NCBI RefSeq assembly: GCF_041902385.1
Contig: NZ_CP169244.1
Coordinates: forward strand, 2,790,001-2,854,000
DNA: 64,000 bases
Direction: 5' to 3'
From: Arcticibacter sp041902385
GTDB taxonomy: Bacteria; Bacteroidota; Bacteroidia; Sphingobacteriales; Sphingobacteriaceae
The position numbers and the translations under genes are program-made. Shown here piece after piece: positions 17,757 to 28,685 of this stretch (position 1 is the first letter of the stretch; each line of letters begins with the position of its first letter). Below the pieces are notes generated by a model. It saw only the letters and a program-made list of their open reading frames with translations. It searched no databases and was not told where the DNA came from.

Positions 17757-19358
17757 ATGAAAAGTATGAATTTTAAAAAGACATATAACAAGGTGATGCT
17801 GAATATTCCGCGGTTAATCCTCGGATTGACTTTCCTCGCTTTTACGGCTGCAGTTTCGGCTCAGCCTTATTACAATGTGTTAAAGTACGGTGCGAAGAAT
17901 GACAGTACGGCACTGGCCACCGGGTCGATCAGAAAGGCCATCGAGGCGGCAGCGAAAGCAGGTGGCGGAACGGTTTATTTCCCGGCAGGGAAGTATCTCA
18001 CGGGGCCTATTCATCTGAAAAGTAACATTACGATCCTGATAGACGCGGGGGCAGAACTTCATTTTAGCGACAATTTCGATCACTACCTGCCAATGGTGAA
18101 AAGTCGGTATGAAGGCGTTGATGTAACAAGCTTTTCGCCGCTGTTTTATGCCTATAAAGCAGAAAACATCACCATTAAGGGGAGAGGGCTGATTGATGGT
18201 CATGGAAAGAAATGGTGGGACTTCGTTGAAGGTTATAAGGAAGGACAGCCCAGATCGAAGTGGCAGTATATGTTCGACAGCCTCAACAAGGACATCCTGC
18301 TGCCCGATGAGCCCAGGCAAATGAAAAGGGGATTCTTACGGCCTCCTTTCATCCAGCCAATGTTTTGCAAGAATGTTTTGATTGAAGGAATTACAATAAG
18401 GAACTCTCCCTTCTGGACAGTTAATCCTGAGTTTTGCGAGAATGTTACGGTAACCGGGGTAACTATCAACAATCCCCATTCTCCGAACACCGACGGTATC
18501 AATCCAGAATCATGTAAGTACGTTCACATCTCGAACTGCCATATCAGTGTTGGAGACGATTGCATTACCATCAAATCAGGAAAGGACAAGCCTGGAAGAG
18601 CGATGGCAATGCCTGCCGAAAACTATACGATTACGAATTGTACAATGTTGTCGGGACATGGCGGTGTGGTAATTGGCAGTGAAATGTCGGGTGACGTGAA
18701 GAAGATCACGATCTCGAGTTGCGTGTTCGACGGCACAGACAGGGGAATCCGCATTAAAACTGCAAGAGGCAGGGGCGGAGTAGTGGAAGAGATCCGGGTT
18801 GATAATATCATCATGAAGAATATTCAGGAGCAAGCGATCGTGCTGGACATGCAGTACGCCAAGACTGCGGTTGAGCCGGTCACGGAACGGACGCCCGCAT
18901 TCAGGAATATTCACCTTAGCAACATAACAGCCTCAGGAGTAAAGCAGGCTTGCTATATCAACGGGCTGGAGGAAATGCCGGTTGATAATATCTCTTTTAA
19001 CGATATCAATATGGAGGCGGAAAGTGGTTTTGTGATTAAAAATGCCACCAACATCGAGCTGCACAATGTTCATGTTAACACGAAAAGAGGCTCCATGCTT
19101 CAGTCTGAGAACGTGAAGACACTTGTTGCCGACGGCATTAAGTCCTTCACACCGCTTCCCGGAGTACCGCTTGTTGAGCTGACAAACACGGAAGATGCCT
19201 TTCTTTATAATTCCTTCCCGGTGAAGGGAACTGATGTTTTCCTCAAAGTTAGCGGGCCTTCGTCGCGCAGTATCGTGTTGAAAGGAAATAATCTGAAGAA
19301 CGTGAAGACGCCCGTAGTGCAGGACCCTTCTGTTAAAGAGAAGATCAGCGCTGAATAA
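17757..19358 (+). CDS. GH28 polygalacturonase-family glycosidase
   Basis: This secreted right-handed beta-helix enzyme of 533 residues hydrolyses alpha-galacturonic acid linkages in pectin. The GH28 signatures are all present: NTDGINPESC (first Asp, near residue 248), VGDDCITIKSG (Asp-Asp pair), SGHGGVVIGSE (catalytic His) and RGIRIKTARGRGG (substrate-binding Arg-x-Lys). Signal peptide ends in VSAQ. A gap of about 140 bases separates it from the previous gene; a half-site-like ATCCTATAA occurs there at 17700 but without the rest of the promoter module. Confidence 0.93.
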   Translation: MKSMNFKKTYNKVMLNIPRLILGLTFLAFTAAVSAQPYYNVLKYGAKNDSTALATGSIRKAIEAAAKAGGGTVYFPAGKYLTGPIHLKSNITILIDAGAELHFSDNFDHYLPMVKSRYEGVDVTSFSPLFYAYKAENITIKGRGLIDGHGKKWWDFVEGYKEGQPRSKWQYMFDSLNKDILLPDEPRQMKRGFLRPPFIQPMFCKNVLIEGITIRNSPFWTVNPEFCENVTVTGVTINNPHSPNTDGINPESCKYVHISNCHISVGDDCITIKSGKDKPGRAMAMPAENYTITNCTMLSGHGGVVIGSEMSGDVKKITISSCVFDGTDRGIRIKTARGRGGVVEEIRVDNIIMKNIQEQAIVLDMQYAKTAVEPVTERTPAFRNIHLSNITASGVKQACYINGLEEMPVDNISFNDINMEAESGFVIKNATNIELHNVHVNTKRGSMLQSENVKTLVADGIKSFTPLPGVPLVELTNTEDAFLYNSFPVKGTDVFLKVSGPSSRSIVLKGNNLKNVKTPVVQDPSVKEKISAE

Positions 19359-19418
19359 GTTAGAGGCCGGATCAGGTGTGATAAGGCTCAGGGAGCCGCA
19401 ATTTAACCCTAAAAAGAC

Positions 19419-22229
19419 GTGAGACTAAAACTAAGTTTTTTCATTCTCCTGGCAGCTTCTGTATCTGCTCAGGCACAAGAGCCAGCTTTAAAGCTGTGGT
19501 ACAAAAATCCTGCTGTGAAATGGACAGAGGCGCTGCCTATCGGCAACGGTCGCCTTGGCGCGATGGTATTTGGCGATCCAGGGCAGGATCATCTGCAGTT
19601 CAACGAAGAGACCCTTTGGACCGGAGAACCGAGGAACCACAGCCGGGAGGGAGCGGCGGCTTATTTACCGAAGATACGTCAGCTGCTGTTCGAGGGGAAG
19701 CAGAAAGAGGCGGAGGCCCTGGCTGCGGAAAAATTTATGGGTGTCATGTCGGGAGAGGGAAAGCGTGATGTATGGGTAAAGGAAATGCGCGGTTTAAAGG
19801 GCTTGACGGCAGATCCTTCTGCTGTTACCTGCGATGACCGGAGCTGGAAGGAAATGCCTGTTCCTACTCCGGAAGGATGGGAGGCTGCCGGCTGGCAGGG
19901 GCTTGACGGCGCTGTCTGGTTGAGAACCACTTTTGATCTGCCGGCAGCATGGGCAGGAAAGGACCTGATCATTGACCTTGGTAAGATCAGAGATCAGGAT
20001 TTTACCTATCTGAACGGCAAGCTGATCGGCAGCATGGGCGATCCTGGCGAAGGCAGGAAATATACAATAAAGGCTTCTGAGGTGAAGCCCGGCAGGAACT
20101 ACCTGGCCGTACAGGTATTGAACTTTTATGATAAGGGTGGCTTTGTTGGGTATAAAGATGTAAGCAGGAAGCTGCTTGTTTATCCCGAAGGACAAACCGG
20201 AGCTGAAGGTATTTCGTTGAGCAAGCCATGGAAGTACCTGATCCAGAATGATGAACCACCAGCCGTATCTCGTTACCAGGCCGACTACCAGCCATTCGGT
20301 GATCTCAAACTCGACTTCAAAGGCCATACTCAGTTTAAGGACTACCGCAGGGAGCTTGATCTTCGTACAGCTGTTTCAACAACATCTTATATCTCAAATG
20401 GCGTTAAGTATACCCGCGAATACTTTGTTAGTCAGCCAGATCAGGCAATTGTCGTGCATATCAAAGCAGATAGGCCCGGCAGTGTAAGCTTTGCAACATC
20501 GCTGGGGTCTGTACACAAGTATTCGTCTGTTCGCAAAGTGGACGACCACACTTTAGCGCTCTCTGTTAAAGTAAGAAACGGGGTTTTGAAGGGAGAAGCA
20601 CTCTTACGTGCGGTCGCTGTGAAAGGGAAGGTCACTGTGACAAATTCAGGTATCACCGTAAGCGGAGCAGACGCGGTTACCTTGTACCTGACGGCAGCGA
20701 CCAGCTATAAGAACTATTACGACGTTTCAGCAAATCCCCTGGCGCTAAGTTCGGGCGCTATGAAGAACATAGGAAGTAAGCCTTATACAAGCGTTAAGTC
20801 GGCTCATGTGGCTGAGTACCAGAAATATTTCAATAAGTTTTCTATATCGTTCGGCCGTGATACACGTTCAGAGCTTCCTACGGACGAAAGGCTGCGACAG
20901 TTTGCAAGAGCGGCAGACCCTGCTTTTGCTGCGCTCTACGTTCAATACGGCCGCTACTTGCTCATTTCAAGCTCAAGGCCTGGTACCAGGCCCGCTAATT
21001 TGCAGGGAATCTGGAACGACCTGTTAACACCGCCATGGGGAAGCAAGTATACAACGAACATCAATCTGGAGATGAACTACTGGCCTGCGGAGATGCTCAA
21101 CCTTTCGTCAACTGCGGAGCCTTTGTTCGATATGATTGATGAGCTGCGCCAAACCGGTTCGCAAACTGCCAGGATGCATTACGGCGCGCCGGGCTGGGTT
21201 TTGCATCATAATACAGACGTGTGGAGGGGGACGGCTCCCATCAATGCTTCTAATCACGGTATTTGGGTTAGCGGTGCTGCGTGGTTGTGTCACCATCTCT
21301 GGGAACACTACCTGTATACGCAGGACAAGGCATTTTTACGTGACCGGGCTTATCCGGCCATGAAGGAGTCGGCTCTGTTTTTTAATTCATTTTTAACAAG
21401 AGACCCAAAGACGGGCTGGCTGATCAGCACGCCTTCGAATTCGCCTGAGCAGGGAGGATTAGTGGCGGGACCTACAATGGATCATCAGATCATTCGTGAC
21501 CTTTTTAAAAATTGCGTTGCTGCGGCAGAGATATTAAAGACGGATCAGGCTCTGGCTGATACGCTTCGGAAGAAGTACGCGCAGATTGCACCTAATAAGA
21601 TCGGAAAATTCGGACAGCTGCAGGAGTGGATGGAGGATAAGGATGACACCACGAATAAGCACCGTCACGTTTCGCATCTTTGGGGGGTATATCCGGGGAA
21701 TGAAATCAACTTTGAGCACACGGCCGACCTGATGAAGGCAGCCAGGCAGTCGCTGATCTACCGGGGAGATGCGGCAACGGGCTGGAGCCTTGGCTGGAAG
21801 ATCAACCTTTGGGCTCGTTTTCTCGAAGGGGATCATGCCTATAATCTGATGAAGATGTTGCTGAGTCCGGCCGAAAAGGGAGGCGCAGGTTCCTATCTGA
21901 ATCTCTTTGATGCCCATCCTCCATTTCAGATCGATGGTAACTTTGGAGGGGCAGCCGGCATAGCGGAAATGCTCTTACAAAGTCAGAACGGCGAATTGAA
22001 CATGCTTCCGGCTTTACCTGCCGAGCTGAAAGAGGGGAGTGTAAGAGGACTTTGCGCCAGGGGCGCTTTTGAACTTAGCTTTTCATGGTCGGCAGGCAGG
22101 TTGGAACGGGTTGAAGTGTTGTCGAAAGCTGGAAATGAGTGTGTCCTCCGCTATGGCGACAAGAAGGTATCGTTACGCACCATTAAAGGCGGCCGGTATG
22201 TTTTAAATGGGGATCTTAAGAGTTTGTGA
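19419..22229 (+). CDS. GH95 alpha-L-fucosidase/alpha-L-galactosidase
   Basis: This 936-residue secreted enzyme starts at a GTG with signal peptide ...VSAQAQ. The GH95 N-terminal beta-sandwich begins LWYKNPAVKWTEALPIGNG, with QFNEETLWTG near residue 65. A galactose-binding-type insert lies at about residues 135-250. The (alpha/alpha)6 catalytic part shows NLQGIWNDLLTPPWGSKYTTNINLEM (in two blocks) and HRHVSHLWGVYPG. GH95 enzymes remove alpha-L-fucose or alpha-L-galactose; the latter occurs in rhamnogalacturonan-II. It overlaps nothing and is followed directly by a GH2 gene. Confidence 0.92.
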   Translation: MRLKLSFFILLAASVSAQAQEPALKLWYKNPAVKWTEALPIGNGRLGAMVFGDPGQDHLQFNEETLWTGEPRNHSREGAAAYLPKIRQLLFEGKQKEAEALAAEKFMGVMSGEGKRDVWVKEMRGLKGLTADPSAVTCDDRSWKEMPVPTPEGWEAAGWQGLDGAVWLRTTFDLPAAWAGKDLIIDLGKIRDQDFTYLNGKLIGSMGDPGEGRKYTIKASEVKPGRNYLAVQVLNFYDKGGFVGYKDVSRKLLVYPEGQTGAEGISLSKPWKYLIQNDEPPAVSRYQADYQPFGDLKLDFKGHTQFKDYRRELDLRTAVSTTSYISNGVKYTREYFVSQPDQAIVVHIKADRPGSVSFATSLGSVHKYSSVRKVDDHTLALSVKVRNGVLKGEALLRAVAVKGKVTVTNSGITVSGADAVTLYLTAATSYKNYYDVSANPLALSSGAMKNIGSKPYTSVKSAHVAEYQKYFNKFSISFGRDTRSELPTDERLRQFARAADPAFAALYVQYGRYLLISSSRPGTRPANLQGIWNDLLTPPWGSKYTTNINLEMNYWPAEMLNLSSTAEPLFDMIDELRQTGSQTARMHYGAPGWVLHHNTDVWRGTAPINASNHGIWVSGAAWLCHHLWEHYLYTQDKAFLRDRAYPAMKESALFFNSFLTRDPKTGWLISTPSNSPEQGGLVAGPTMDHQIIRDLFKNCVAAAEILKTDQALADTLRKKYAQIAPNKIGKFGQLQEWMEDKDDTTNKHRHVSHLWGVYPGNEINFEHTADLMKAARQSLIYRGDAATGWSLGWKINLWARFLEGDHAYNLMKMLLSPAEKGGAGSYLNLFDAHPPFQIDGNFGGAAGIAEMLLQSQNGELNMLPALPAELKEGSVRGLCARGAFELSFSWSAGRLERVEVLSKAGNECVLRYGDKKVSLRTIKGGRYVLNGDLKSL

Positions 22230-22239
22230 TCGGATCATA

Positions 22240-25200
22240 ATGATAAAGCGTCTTTTTTTAGTTTTTCTTTTCAGTAATGTGATCATTAGTTCCGCCTTCT
22301 CACAGAGCGGAACCAGGAGAAGTATATCGCTCAACGAAGGGTGGAGTACGGCAGCGGCTGACAGCAATAAAAATCAGTATTCCGGCTTTGAAAGAGGCGG
22401 TTTTAACGACAGGGGCTGGCAGAGGGTAGACGTTCCCCATAACTGGGATCAGTATGGAGGCTACAGGAGATTGATGCATGGCAATAAACACGGTTATGCA
22501 TGGTATCGGAAGTCGTTCCGTTTCAGGTCTTCGGCTTCGAACCAACGGTACTTTCTTTGGTTTGAAGGGGTAGGTTCTTACGCTACCGTCTGGTTAAACG
22601 GAAAGAAAGTTGGCTATCATCCAGGGGGAGAACCTCGTTTACACTCGATGTAACCGATGCCTTGTTTAGAGATGACAGGCCGAATTTGCTGGCCGTGCGG
22701 GCGGATCATCCGGCCGAGATCAGAGATCTTCCATGGGTCTGCGGAGGATGTTCGGAGGAAAGAGGTTTCTCGGAAGGCTCTCAGCCGATGGGTATCTTCA
22801 GGCCTGTTCACCTGATTGTCACTAACCCCGTTAGAATAGAGCCGTTCGGTGTGCACATCTGGAATGACACAACAGTTTCTGAGAAATCAGCTGTGCTGAA
22901 TATAGAGACGGAGATTAAGAACTACAGCAAGGCAGCTAGTTCAGTTTCCGTAAGCAGTCGCCTTTTGGCAAGGGACGGGAAAGTAGTCCTGGAGTTGAAG
23001 GCCGGGCGCTCCTTGAAGGCAGGTGAAACAGCCATCCTGAAACAAAGGACTCCGGTTATCAGCAATCCCCACCTATGGTCCTTAGAAGATCCTTACCTGT
23101 ATACACTAGTCTCAGAGGTAAGACAAAACGGAAAGCTGGTGGACCAAACGACCACCAGTTATGGCATCAGATGGATTAGCTGGCCTGTGGGAAGAAATTC
23201 AAACGACAAGCGTTTTTACCTTAACGGGAAACCTGTCTTTATAAATGGAATAGCGGAGTATGAGCATCTGATTGGTAACAGCCATGCCTTTACGGCGGAA
23301 CAGATCCGTTCAAGAGTGATGCAGATTAAAGCAGCCGGCTTTAACTCTTTCAGAGACGCTCACCAGCCGCACAATCTGCGTTATCAGGAGTACTGGGATA
23401 AGATGGGTATCCTGTGGTGGCCCCAAATGGCTGCCCATATCTGGTTCGACAATCCGGACTTCCGCAAGAACTTTAAGCAGCTGCTGACAGATTGGGTAAA
23501 AGAGAGAAGGAACAGTCCGTCTATTATTCTCTGGGGGCTTGAGAACGAGAGCACCCTTCCTGAGGATTTTGCCCGTGAGTGTTCAGATCTCATCCGCAAA
23601 CTTGATCCCACCGCGTCTTCTCAGCGCAAGATCACCACTTGTAACGGGGGGAAGGGGACTGACTGGGACGTACCTCAGAACTGGACCGGTACTTATGGCG
23701 GAGATCCGGCAACTTATTCAGAAGACGTAAAACGCCAGGTCCTTATTGGTGAATACGGGGCATGGAGGACACTTGATCTCCATACAGAAGGCCCCTTTAA
23801 TCAGAGCGGCGCTTTTAGTGAAGACCGGATGACGCAATTGATGGAACTGAAGGTCCGCCTGGCTGAAGCCGCTAAAGCGAACACCAGCGGCCACTATTTC
23901 TGGTTATTCACCTCACACGATAACCCGGGAAGAGTGCAGGGAGGCGAGGGGCTTCGCGAAATAGACAGGGTTGGGCCGGTAAACTATAAAGGGCTGCTCA
24001 CCCCCTGGGAGGAGCCGCTCGATGTGTACTACATGTTCAGGGCAAACTATGCCCCCGGAAAGACCGACCCAATGGTTTATATTGTTTCGCATACCTGGCC
24101 CGACAGATGGATAAAGCCAGGAAAGAAAGACAGTATTACCGTCTACTCCAACTGTGATGAAGTAGAGCTTTTCAACGATGTGAATGACCAGTCGCTCGGC
24201 CGAAGGACCAGAAATGGCGTTGGTACTCACTTCCAGTGGGATGGGGCTGACATTCGGTATAATGTACTTTATGCTGTAGGATATGTAGATGGGAAGGCTG
24301 TGGCAAAGGACTATATTGTGCTGCATCATCTGCCGGCTGCCCCGCATTTCAGTGCCTTATATGCTGATGCGAAACCGGTCACTGTTCCTCAGAAGGGGCT
24401 GAACTATCTATACCGCGTGAATTGCGGAGGACCTGACTATAAAGACACGAACGGCAATGTTTGGATGGCCGACCGAAGACAATCGTCTCCAGGTACCTGG
24501 GGCTCGAAGTCGTGGACAGAAGACTTTCCGGGAATTCCTTCTTTCTTTGCAAGCCAGCGCAGAACGAATGACCCCATACGGGGGACTGCAGACTGGCCTC
24601 TCTTCCAGACGTTCAGGTATGGGAGAGACAAACTATCCTATCATTTCCCCGTGCCGGATGGAGAATATACTGTGGAGCTTTACTTTACGGAGCCCTGGTT
24701 AGGTACAGGCGGGGGAATGGACTGTTCTGGGTGGCGTCTGTTTGACGTAGCGGTTAATGGAAATGTCGTTATTCGCAATCTTGATATCTGGAAGGAAGCC
24801 GGACATGACGGCGCATTGAAAAAGACAGTCAAGGTTCGGGTGACTGGCGGCCAGTTAGTCTTATCCTTTCCAAGGGTAGCATCAGGTCAGGCATTGATCT
24901 CTGCCGTAGCAATAGCGTCAGATAATTTAAAGGCAAAACCGGCTTCTGCTTCTCTTCCCCTTATTCAACACTTTCAGGCAGAAGGAGCGGAGTCAGCGTC
25001 TTTTAAAACGGGCACATGGCTTGATACCGGAGATAAGCTGTATACCGACGCACCAACCGCCTTCGCTACTCTCCCTTCTAATCTTTACGGTGCAGAGTGG
25101 ATACAAACGAGCAGCTCTCCTGGCGCGAGAAGCGCCTCATTCACTAGCGGAGACGTAGCAGATGTTTTTGTAGGTTTGCCGGTATCAAAGGCGGTCTACT

Positions 25201-25775
25201 CCTGGATGGGCGGCTATGAAGACACTAAAAGCACGCTTTCTGTCAACTCCGGTGAGCTGTTTAAGGTATACAGGAAGCGTTTTGCCAAAGGCGAGCAGGT
25301 CATGCTCGGCGGTGGGAGTATCAGTGAAGGCCCATTTACCGTTGCGGTTCTACCTGCGACCACACTTGCTCCTGCCTACGATCTTAAGCCTGTAAAAGGA
25401 TATAAGGCACCTCTGGCTGTTATGACCGGCGGCATAGAAAAAGCGACTGTTAATGAAAAAGATGCCGTTGTTTTCCGAAAAGCTTCAGGGGATATCCTTG
25501 AATGGGCCATTTCAGTAGGAGTTGCCGATACCTATTCGCTCACCATTAAATATGCCAATACCTCCGCTAAAAATTACAAAGCGAAGCTTGTGCTGACCGC
25601 AGCGGATGGAACACTGATGAAAGAGGAAATAATCGAGCTAGCGCCGAGTAAGCCAGGAAAATGGAATTACTTCGCTACTTCCAGCGGTACGATGATCAAT
25701 GCAGGGACGTATAAGGTGAAACTCGTGGCGATAGACGCGGAAGGACTGGGAGTATCGGGCCTCGATGTACAATAA
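22240..25775 (+). CDS. GH2 glycosidase with malectin-like domain, frameshifted as sequenced
   Basis: One G must be restored in the G5 run at 22624-22628 to join the signal-peptide part to the body, giving 1178 residues. In order it has a sugar-binding beta-sandwich (VDVPHNWDQYGGYR), an immunoglobulin-like domain, a TIM barrel with the acid/base Glu in LWGLENES and the nucleophile Glu in LIGEYGAW, a DUF4982-type domain, a malectin-like module (LNYLYRVNCGGPDYKDT) and a C-terminal beta domain. The specificity could be beta-galactosidase, beta-glucuronidase or another. As written, translation ends at 22653. Confidence 0.85.
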
Positions 25776-25792
25776 GCGTTAACATAACCGCA

Positions 25793-25843
25793 CATGCTTT
25801 AAAGGCAGGCGTTTCACGTGTGCCTTTAGAGCATGCTATTTTC
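25793..25843 (+). terminator. Terminator-like hairpin after the GH2 gene
   Basis: A 20-base arm beginning ACATGCTTTAAAGGC pairs at 16 of 20 positions with the arm ending GCATGC at 25836 and is followed by TATTTTCC. It closes the first operon of the PUL just before operator B. Confidence 0.65.
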
Positions 25844-25874
25844 CTCGACAACAATCTTGTTACTTCATGCTAAT

Positions 25875-25933
25875 ATTCTATAATAGCTGGAAAAAATACT
25901 ATATGATTAGTGCATGATCCAAAGGTAGTTTTG
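25875..25933 (+). promoter_or_regulatory. PUL operator-promoter B
   Basis: Half-sites ATTCTATAATA (25875) and ATACTATATGA (25896) are 21 bases apart, and the -7 box TAGTTTTG is at 25926-25933. The offsets are identical to those of the other six sites. It drives the symporter gene. Confidence 0.8.
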
Positions 25934-26012
25934 CAGTAATGATCATTGCTATAACTGTTAAAACTAACGAATTTGAACGGATCAAATAAATCTGATTTAT
26001 TTGACGATTAAT

Positions 26013-27574
26013 ATGAAGAGCCTTCCAATTTTCGACCTTGCTGTTATAGCAATTTATCTTCTGGGGATGATCCTCGTCGGCATTTATTTTTCACGGAAAA
26101 ATAACAATGCTGAACAATTCACAAAAGCATCGGGACTTATACCGGGCTGGGCCATCGGAATGTCCATTTATGCTACTTTCTTAAGCAGTAATACATTTCT
26201 GGGTGTACCGGGAAAAGCTTTTGGTTCTAACTGGAACTCATTTGTGTTTAGCATATCCATGCCGTTCGCTGCATGGGTAGCGTCGAAGTATTTCGTGCCG
26301 TTCTACAGAAGTACGGGAGAAATTTCGGCCTATACACATTTTGAGCATCGCTTTGGACCCTGGGCGCGAACCTACGCGGTAGTATGTTTCCTCTTAACGC
26401 AGCTCGCCAGAATGGGCTCTGTCTTTTTTGGCATCGCACTAAGCCTTCAGGCCTTGACAGGATATTCCATGTCTTCCATCATGTTGGTTATGGGCATATG
26501 TATCATCATCTACACGGTGATGGGGGGATTGAGGCCGTCATTTGGACTGAAGTAGTGCAGGGTGTGATCAAGACGCTGGGCGCCATGCTGATCCTGTATC
26601 TGATTGTAGCAGGCATGCCAGGAGGGGTCTCAAAGATCATCGAGATCGGACAGGCAAACGATAAATTCAGTCTGGGCAGCTTCGCTCCAGATTTGACGAC
26701 TTCATCATTTTGGGTAATCCTTCTTTACGGGTTCTTTATCAATCTCAATAATTTCGGAATGGATCAGAATTACGTTCAGAGGTACCACACTGCCAAGTCG
26801 GCGGAACAGGCGTCTAAATCAATATGGCTATGTGTTTGGTTATATGTACCCGCCTCACTTTTGTTCTTTATCATCGGTTCCTGCCTGTTTGCCTATTACC
26901 AGGCGCATCCTGAACTGGTAGAGGGAATCAGACAACAGGTGGCCGCAGAGCGTCTGCCAGTAGGCGCTACCCATGAACAGATCAGACAGCTTGCAGCATC
27001 ACTTAAACCATCGGACTATGGCGACAAAGTAATGCCGCATTTTATGGTAACAAAGATTCCTGCAGGCCTGGTTGGCTTGATCGTGTCTGCAATTCTGTCT
27101 GCAGCAATGAGCACGATCAGTTCGGGGATGAATGCTTCGGCCACCGTCTTTTCTGTAGATATTTATAAAAGATACTTCAACAACAGCATCAACGAGAAGC
27201 AAACATTAAAGCTTTTACACCTAGCTACCGTGGTATTCGGTCTGCTGGGAATGGGAACCGGTATTGCAATGATTGGAGTGAAGAGCGTGCTCGATATCTG
27301 GTGGACCTTGTCGGGAATTTTCGCAGCCGGAATGCTCGGACTCTTTTTGCTTGGCATGATTAGCAGAAGAAGCGGAAATCATGAAGCATTGATTGCAACA
27401 ATAATTGGAATTCTGGTGATTATCTGGATGACGTTTTCGGGAAGCATTCCCGATGAGTATGGTTATCTGAGAAATCCGCTACATATCAACATGGTCATCG
27501 TGGTGGGAACACTGACGATCTTTCTGATCGGCGTTATCCTCACGCGATTGAAGCGGGACAAACAGCCGGCGTAA
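26013..27574 (+). CDS. Sodium:solute symporter (SSS family), frameshifted as sequenced
   Basis: This inner-membrane sodium-coupled sugar transporter of about 520 residues has 12-13 membrane spans. The opening IFDLAVIAIYLLGMILVGIY and the YATFLSSNTFLGVPG segment are typical of sugar members of the family. The frame is broken within GVMGG-like sequence at the G6 run 26522-26527; adding one G joins it to the rest (EAVIWTEVVQGVIK). The ATG at 26013 is preferred to a TTG 12 bases upstream. It lies behind operator B and is followed by the aldolase-like gene, so it probably imports a monosaccharide or sugar acid released by the periplasmic enzymes. Confidence 0.88.
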
Positions 27575-27627
27575 ACCGACGAGAGCTTACCGGAATAGGA
27601 GAGGAAAATTTAGACATATATATAACA

Positions 27628-28563
27628 ATGGAAAATAATAAGAAGGGATTTATTCCGGTAATGTTAACGCCGTTCAAGGATAATGGGGAAATTGATTATA
27701 ACGTTTTAACAGAATTAACAGAGATATATCTTGAAGCTGGTGCTGCGGGACTTTTTGCTAACTGCCTCTCAAGCGAAATGTTTGAGCTCACTGATAAGGA
27801 AAGACTTGAAGCTATTCAGCACGTTATAAAAGTGGTTAATGGGAAGGTGCCTGTAGTAGCTACCGGTACTTTTGGAGGCGAGATCAATAAACAGGCCGAC
27901 TTTGTTAAACGAGTACACGATACCGGTACTGATGCGGTTATCATGATCAGCAGTCTGCTGGCTGAAGAGAATGAAACAGATGCGGTATTTAATGACAGGG
28001 TGTTTAAACTGCTTGATCTTACTCCTGGTATTCCTCTCGGATTTTATGAATGCCCGGTACCATACAAGAGAGTGCTGTCTGCTGATCAGCTTGCTTCTTT
28101 TGTGAAGACCGGCAGGGTGATCTACCACAAAGACACTTGTCTTGACATTGACCAGATCAAGGAAAAGCTAAAGGCGACAGAGGGATTCAGCGCATTCGGC
28201 CTATATGATGCATATATGGTGCACGCGGTTGAATCGCTAAAAGCCGGTTCAGCGGGCTTGTCATGTATTCAGGGCAACTACTTCCCGGAGCTTATTGTCT
28301 GGCTTTGCGACAACTACAACGATGCATCCTTACAGCAGGAGGTTCAAAAAGTACAACAGTTTTTGATTGATAACATGGACGTGATGCACAACGTGTACCC
28401 TGTGGTTTCGAAGTACTTTCTGCAGAAGCGCGGCTTGAATATCTCAACGTTCACACGCAGAAAGGTAGGCGACTTTACGCAGTCGATTACTAAGGAAATA
28501 GAAATGCTGTTCACCAAGTATACCAGTCTTCAGGAGGAATTGGATCTCAAATACGAGTTCTAA
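27628..28563 (+). CDS. DapA/NAL-family class I aldolase or dehydratase
   Basis: This 311-residue cytoplasmic TIM-barrel protein is of the dihydrodipicolinate synthase/N-acetylneuraminate lyase superfamily. The start GFIPVMLTPF is typical. GFYECPVPYKR carries the tyrosine of the catalytic triad (about residue 139), and the Schiff-base lysine is probably in VIYHKDTCLD (about residue 170). It lacks the context of lysine synthesis. Family members in sugar clusters cleave or dehydrate 2-keto-3-deoxy sugar acids. In a pectin PUL, Kdo, Dha or uronate-derived keto acids are plausible substrates. It follows the symporter by 53 bases. Confidence 0.82.
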   Translation: MENNKKGFIPVMLTPFKDNGEIDYNVLTELTEIYLEAGAAGLFANCLSSEMFELTDKERLEAIQHVIKVVNGKVPVVATGTFGGEINKQADFVKRVHDTGTDAVIMISSLLAEENETDAVFNDRVFKLLDLTPGIPLGFYECPVPYKRVLSADQLASFVKTGRVIYHKDTCLDIDQIKEKLKATEGFSAFGLYDAYMVHAVESLKAGSAGLSCIQGNYFPELIVWLCDNYNDASLQQEVQKVQQFLIDNMDVMHNVYPVVSKYFLQKRGLNISTFTRRKVGDFTQSITKEIEMLFTKYTSLQEELDLKYEF

Positions 28564-28566
28564 TGA

Positions 28567-28685
28567 GTTCTGGGTTGTGGGTTGCGGGTTGTGAGTGCTG
28601 TGTTGTGAGCGGTGTGTTGTGAGCGGTGTGTCTACCCACGACCTGCAACTTACAACTCAGAACTCAGAACTCACAACTCACAACT
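28567..28685. repeat. Inverted heptad-repeat element between convergent genes
   Basis: The left arm (28567-28636) is a run of 7-base units such as GTTCTGG, GTTGTGG, GTTGCGG, GTTGTGA. The right arm (28643-28685) carries the same unit on the other strand (GTTGTGA twice, GTTCTGA twice, GTTGTAA, GTTGCAG). Together they can fold into a long imperfect hairpin. The right arm runs into the last codons of the araC-type gene. It may act as a two-way terminator. Confidence 0.75.

Noticed and set aside
27628..28563. DapA of lysine biosynthesis
   Set aside because: It lies in a PUL behind a sugar symporter and no other lysine gene is near. The superfamily is broad, so only a family-level name is given.
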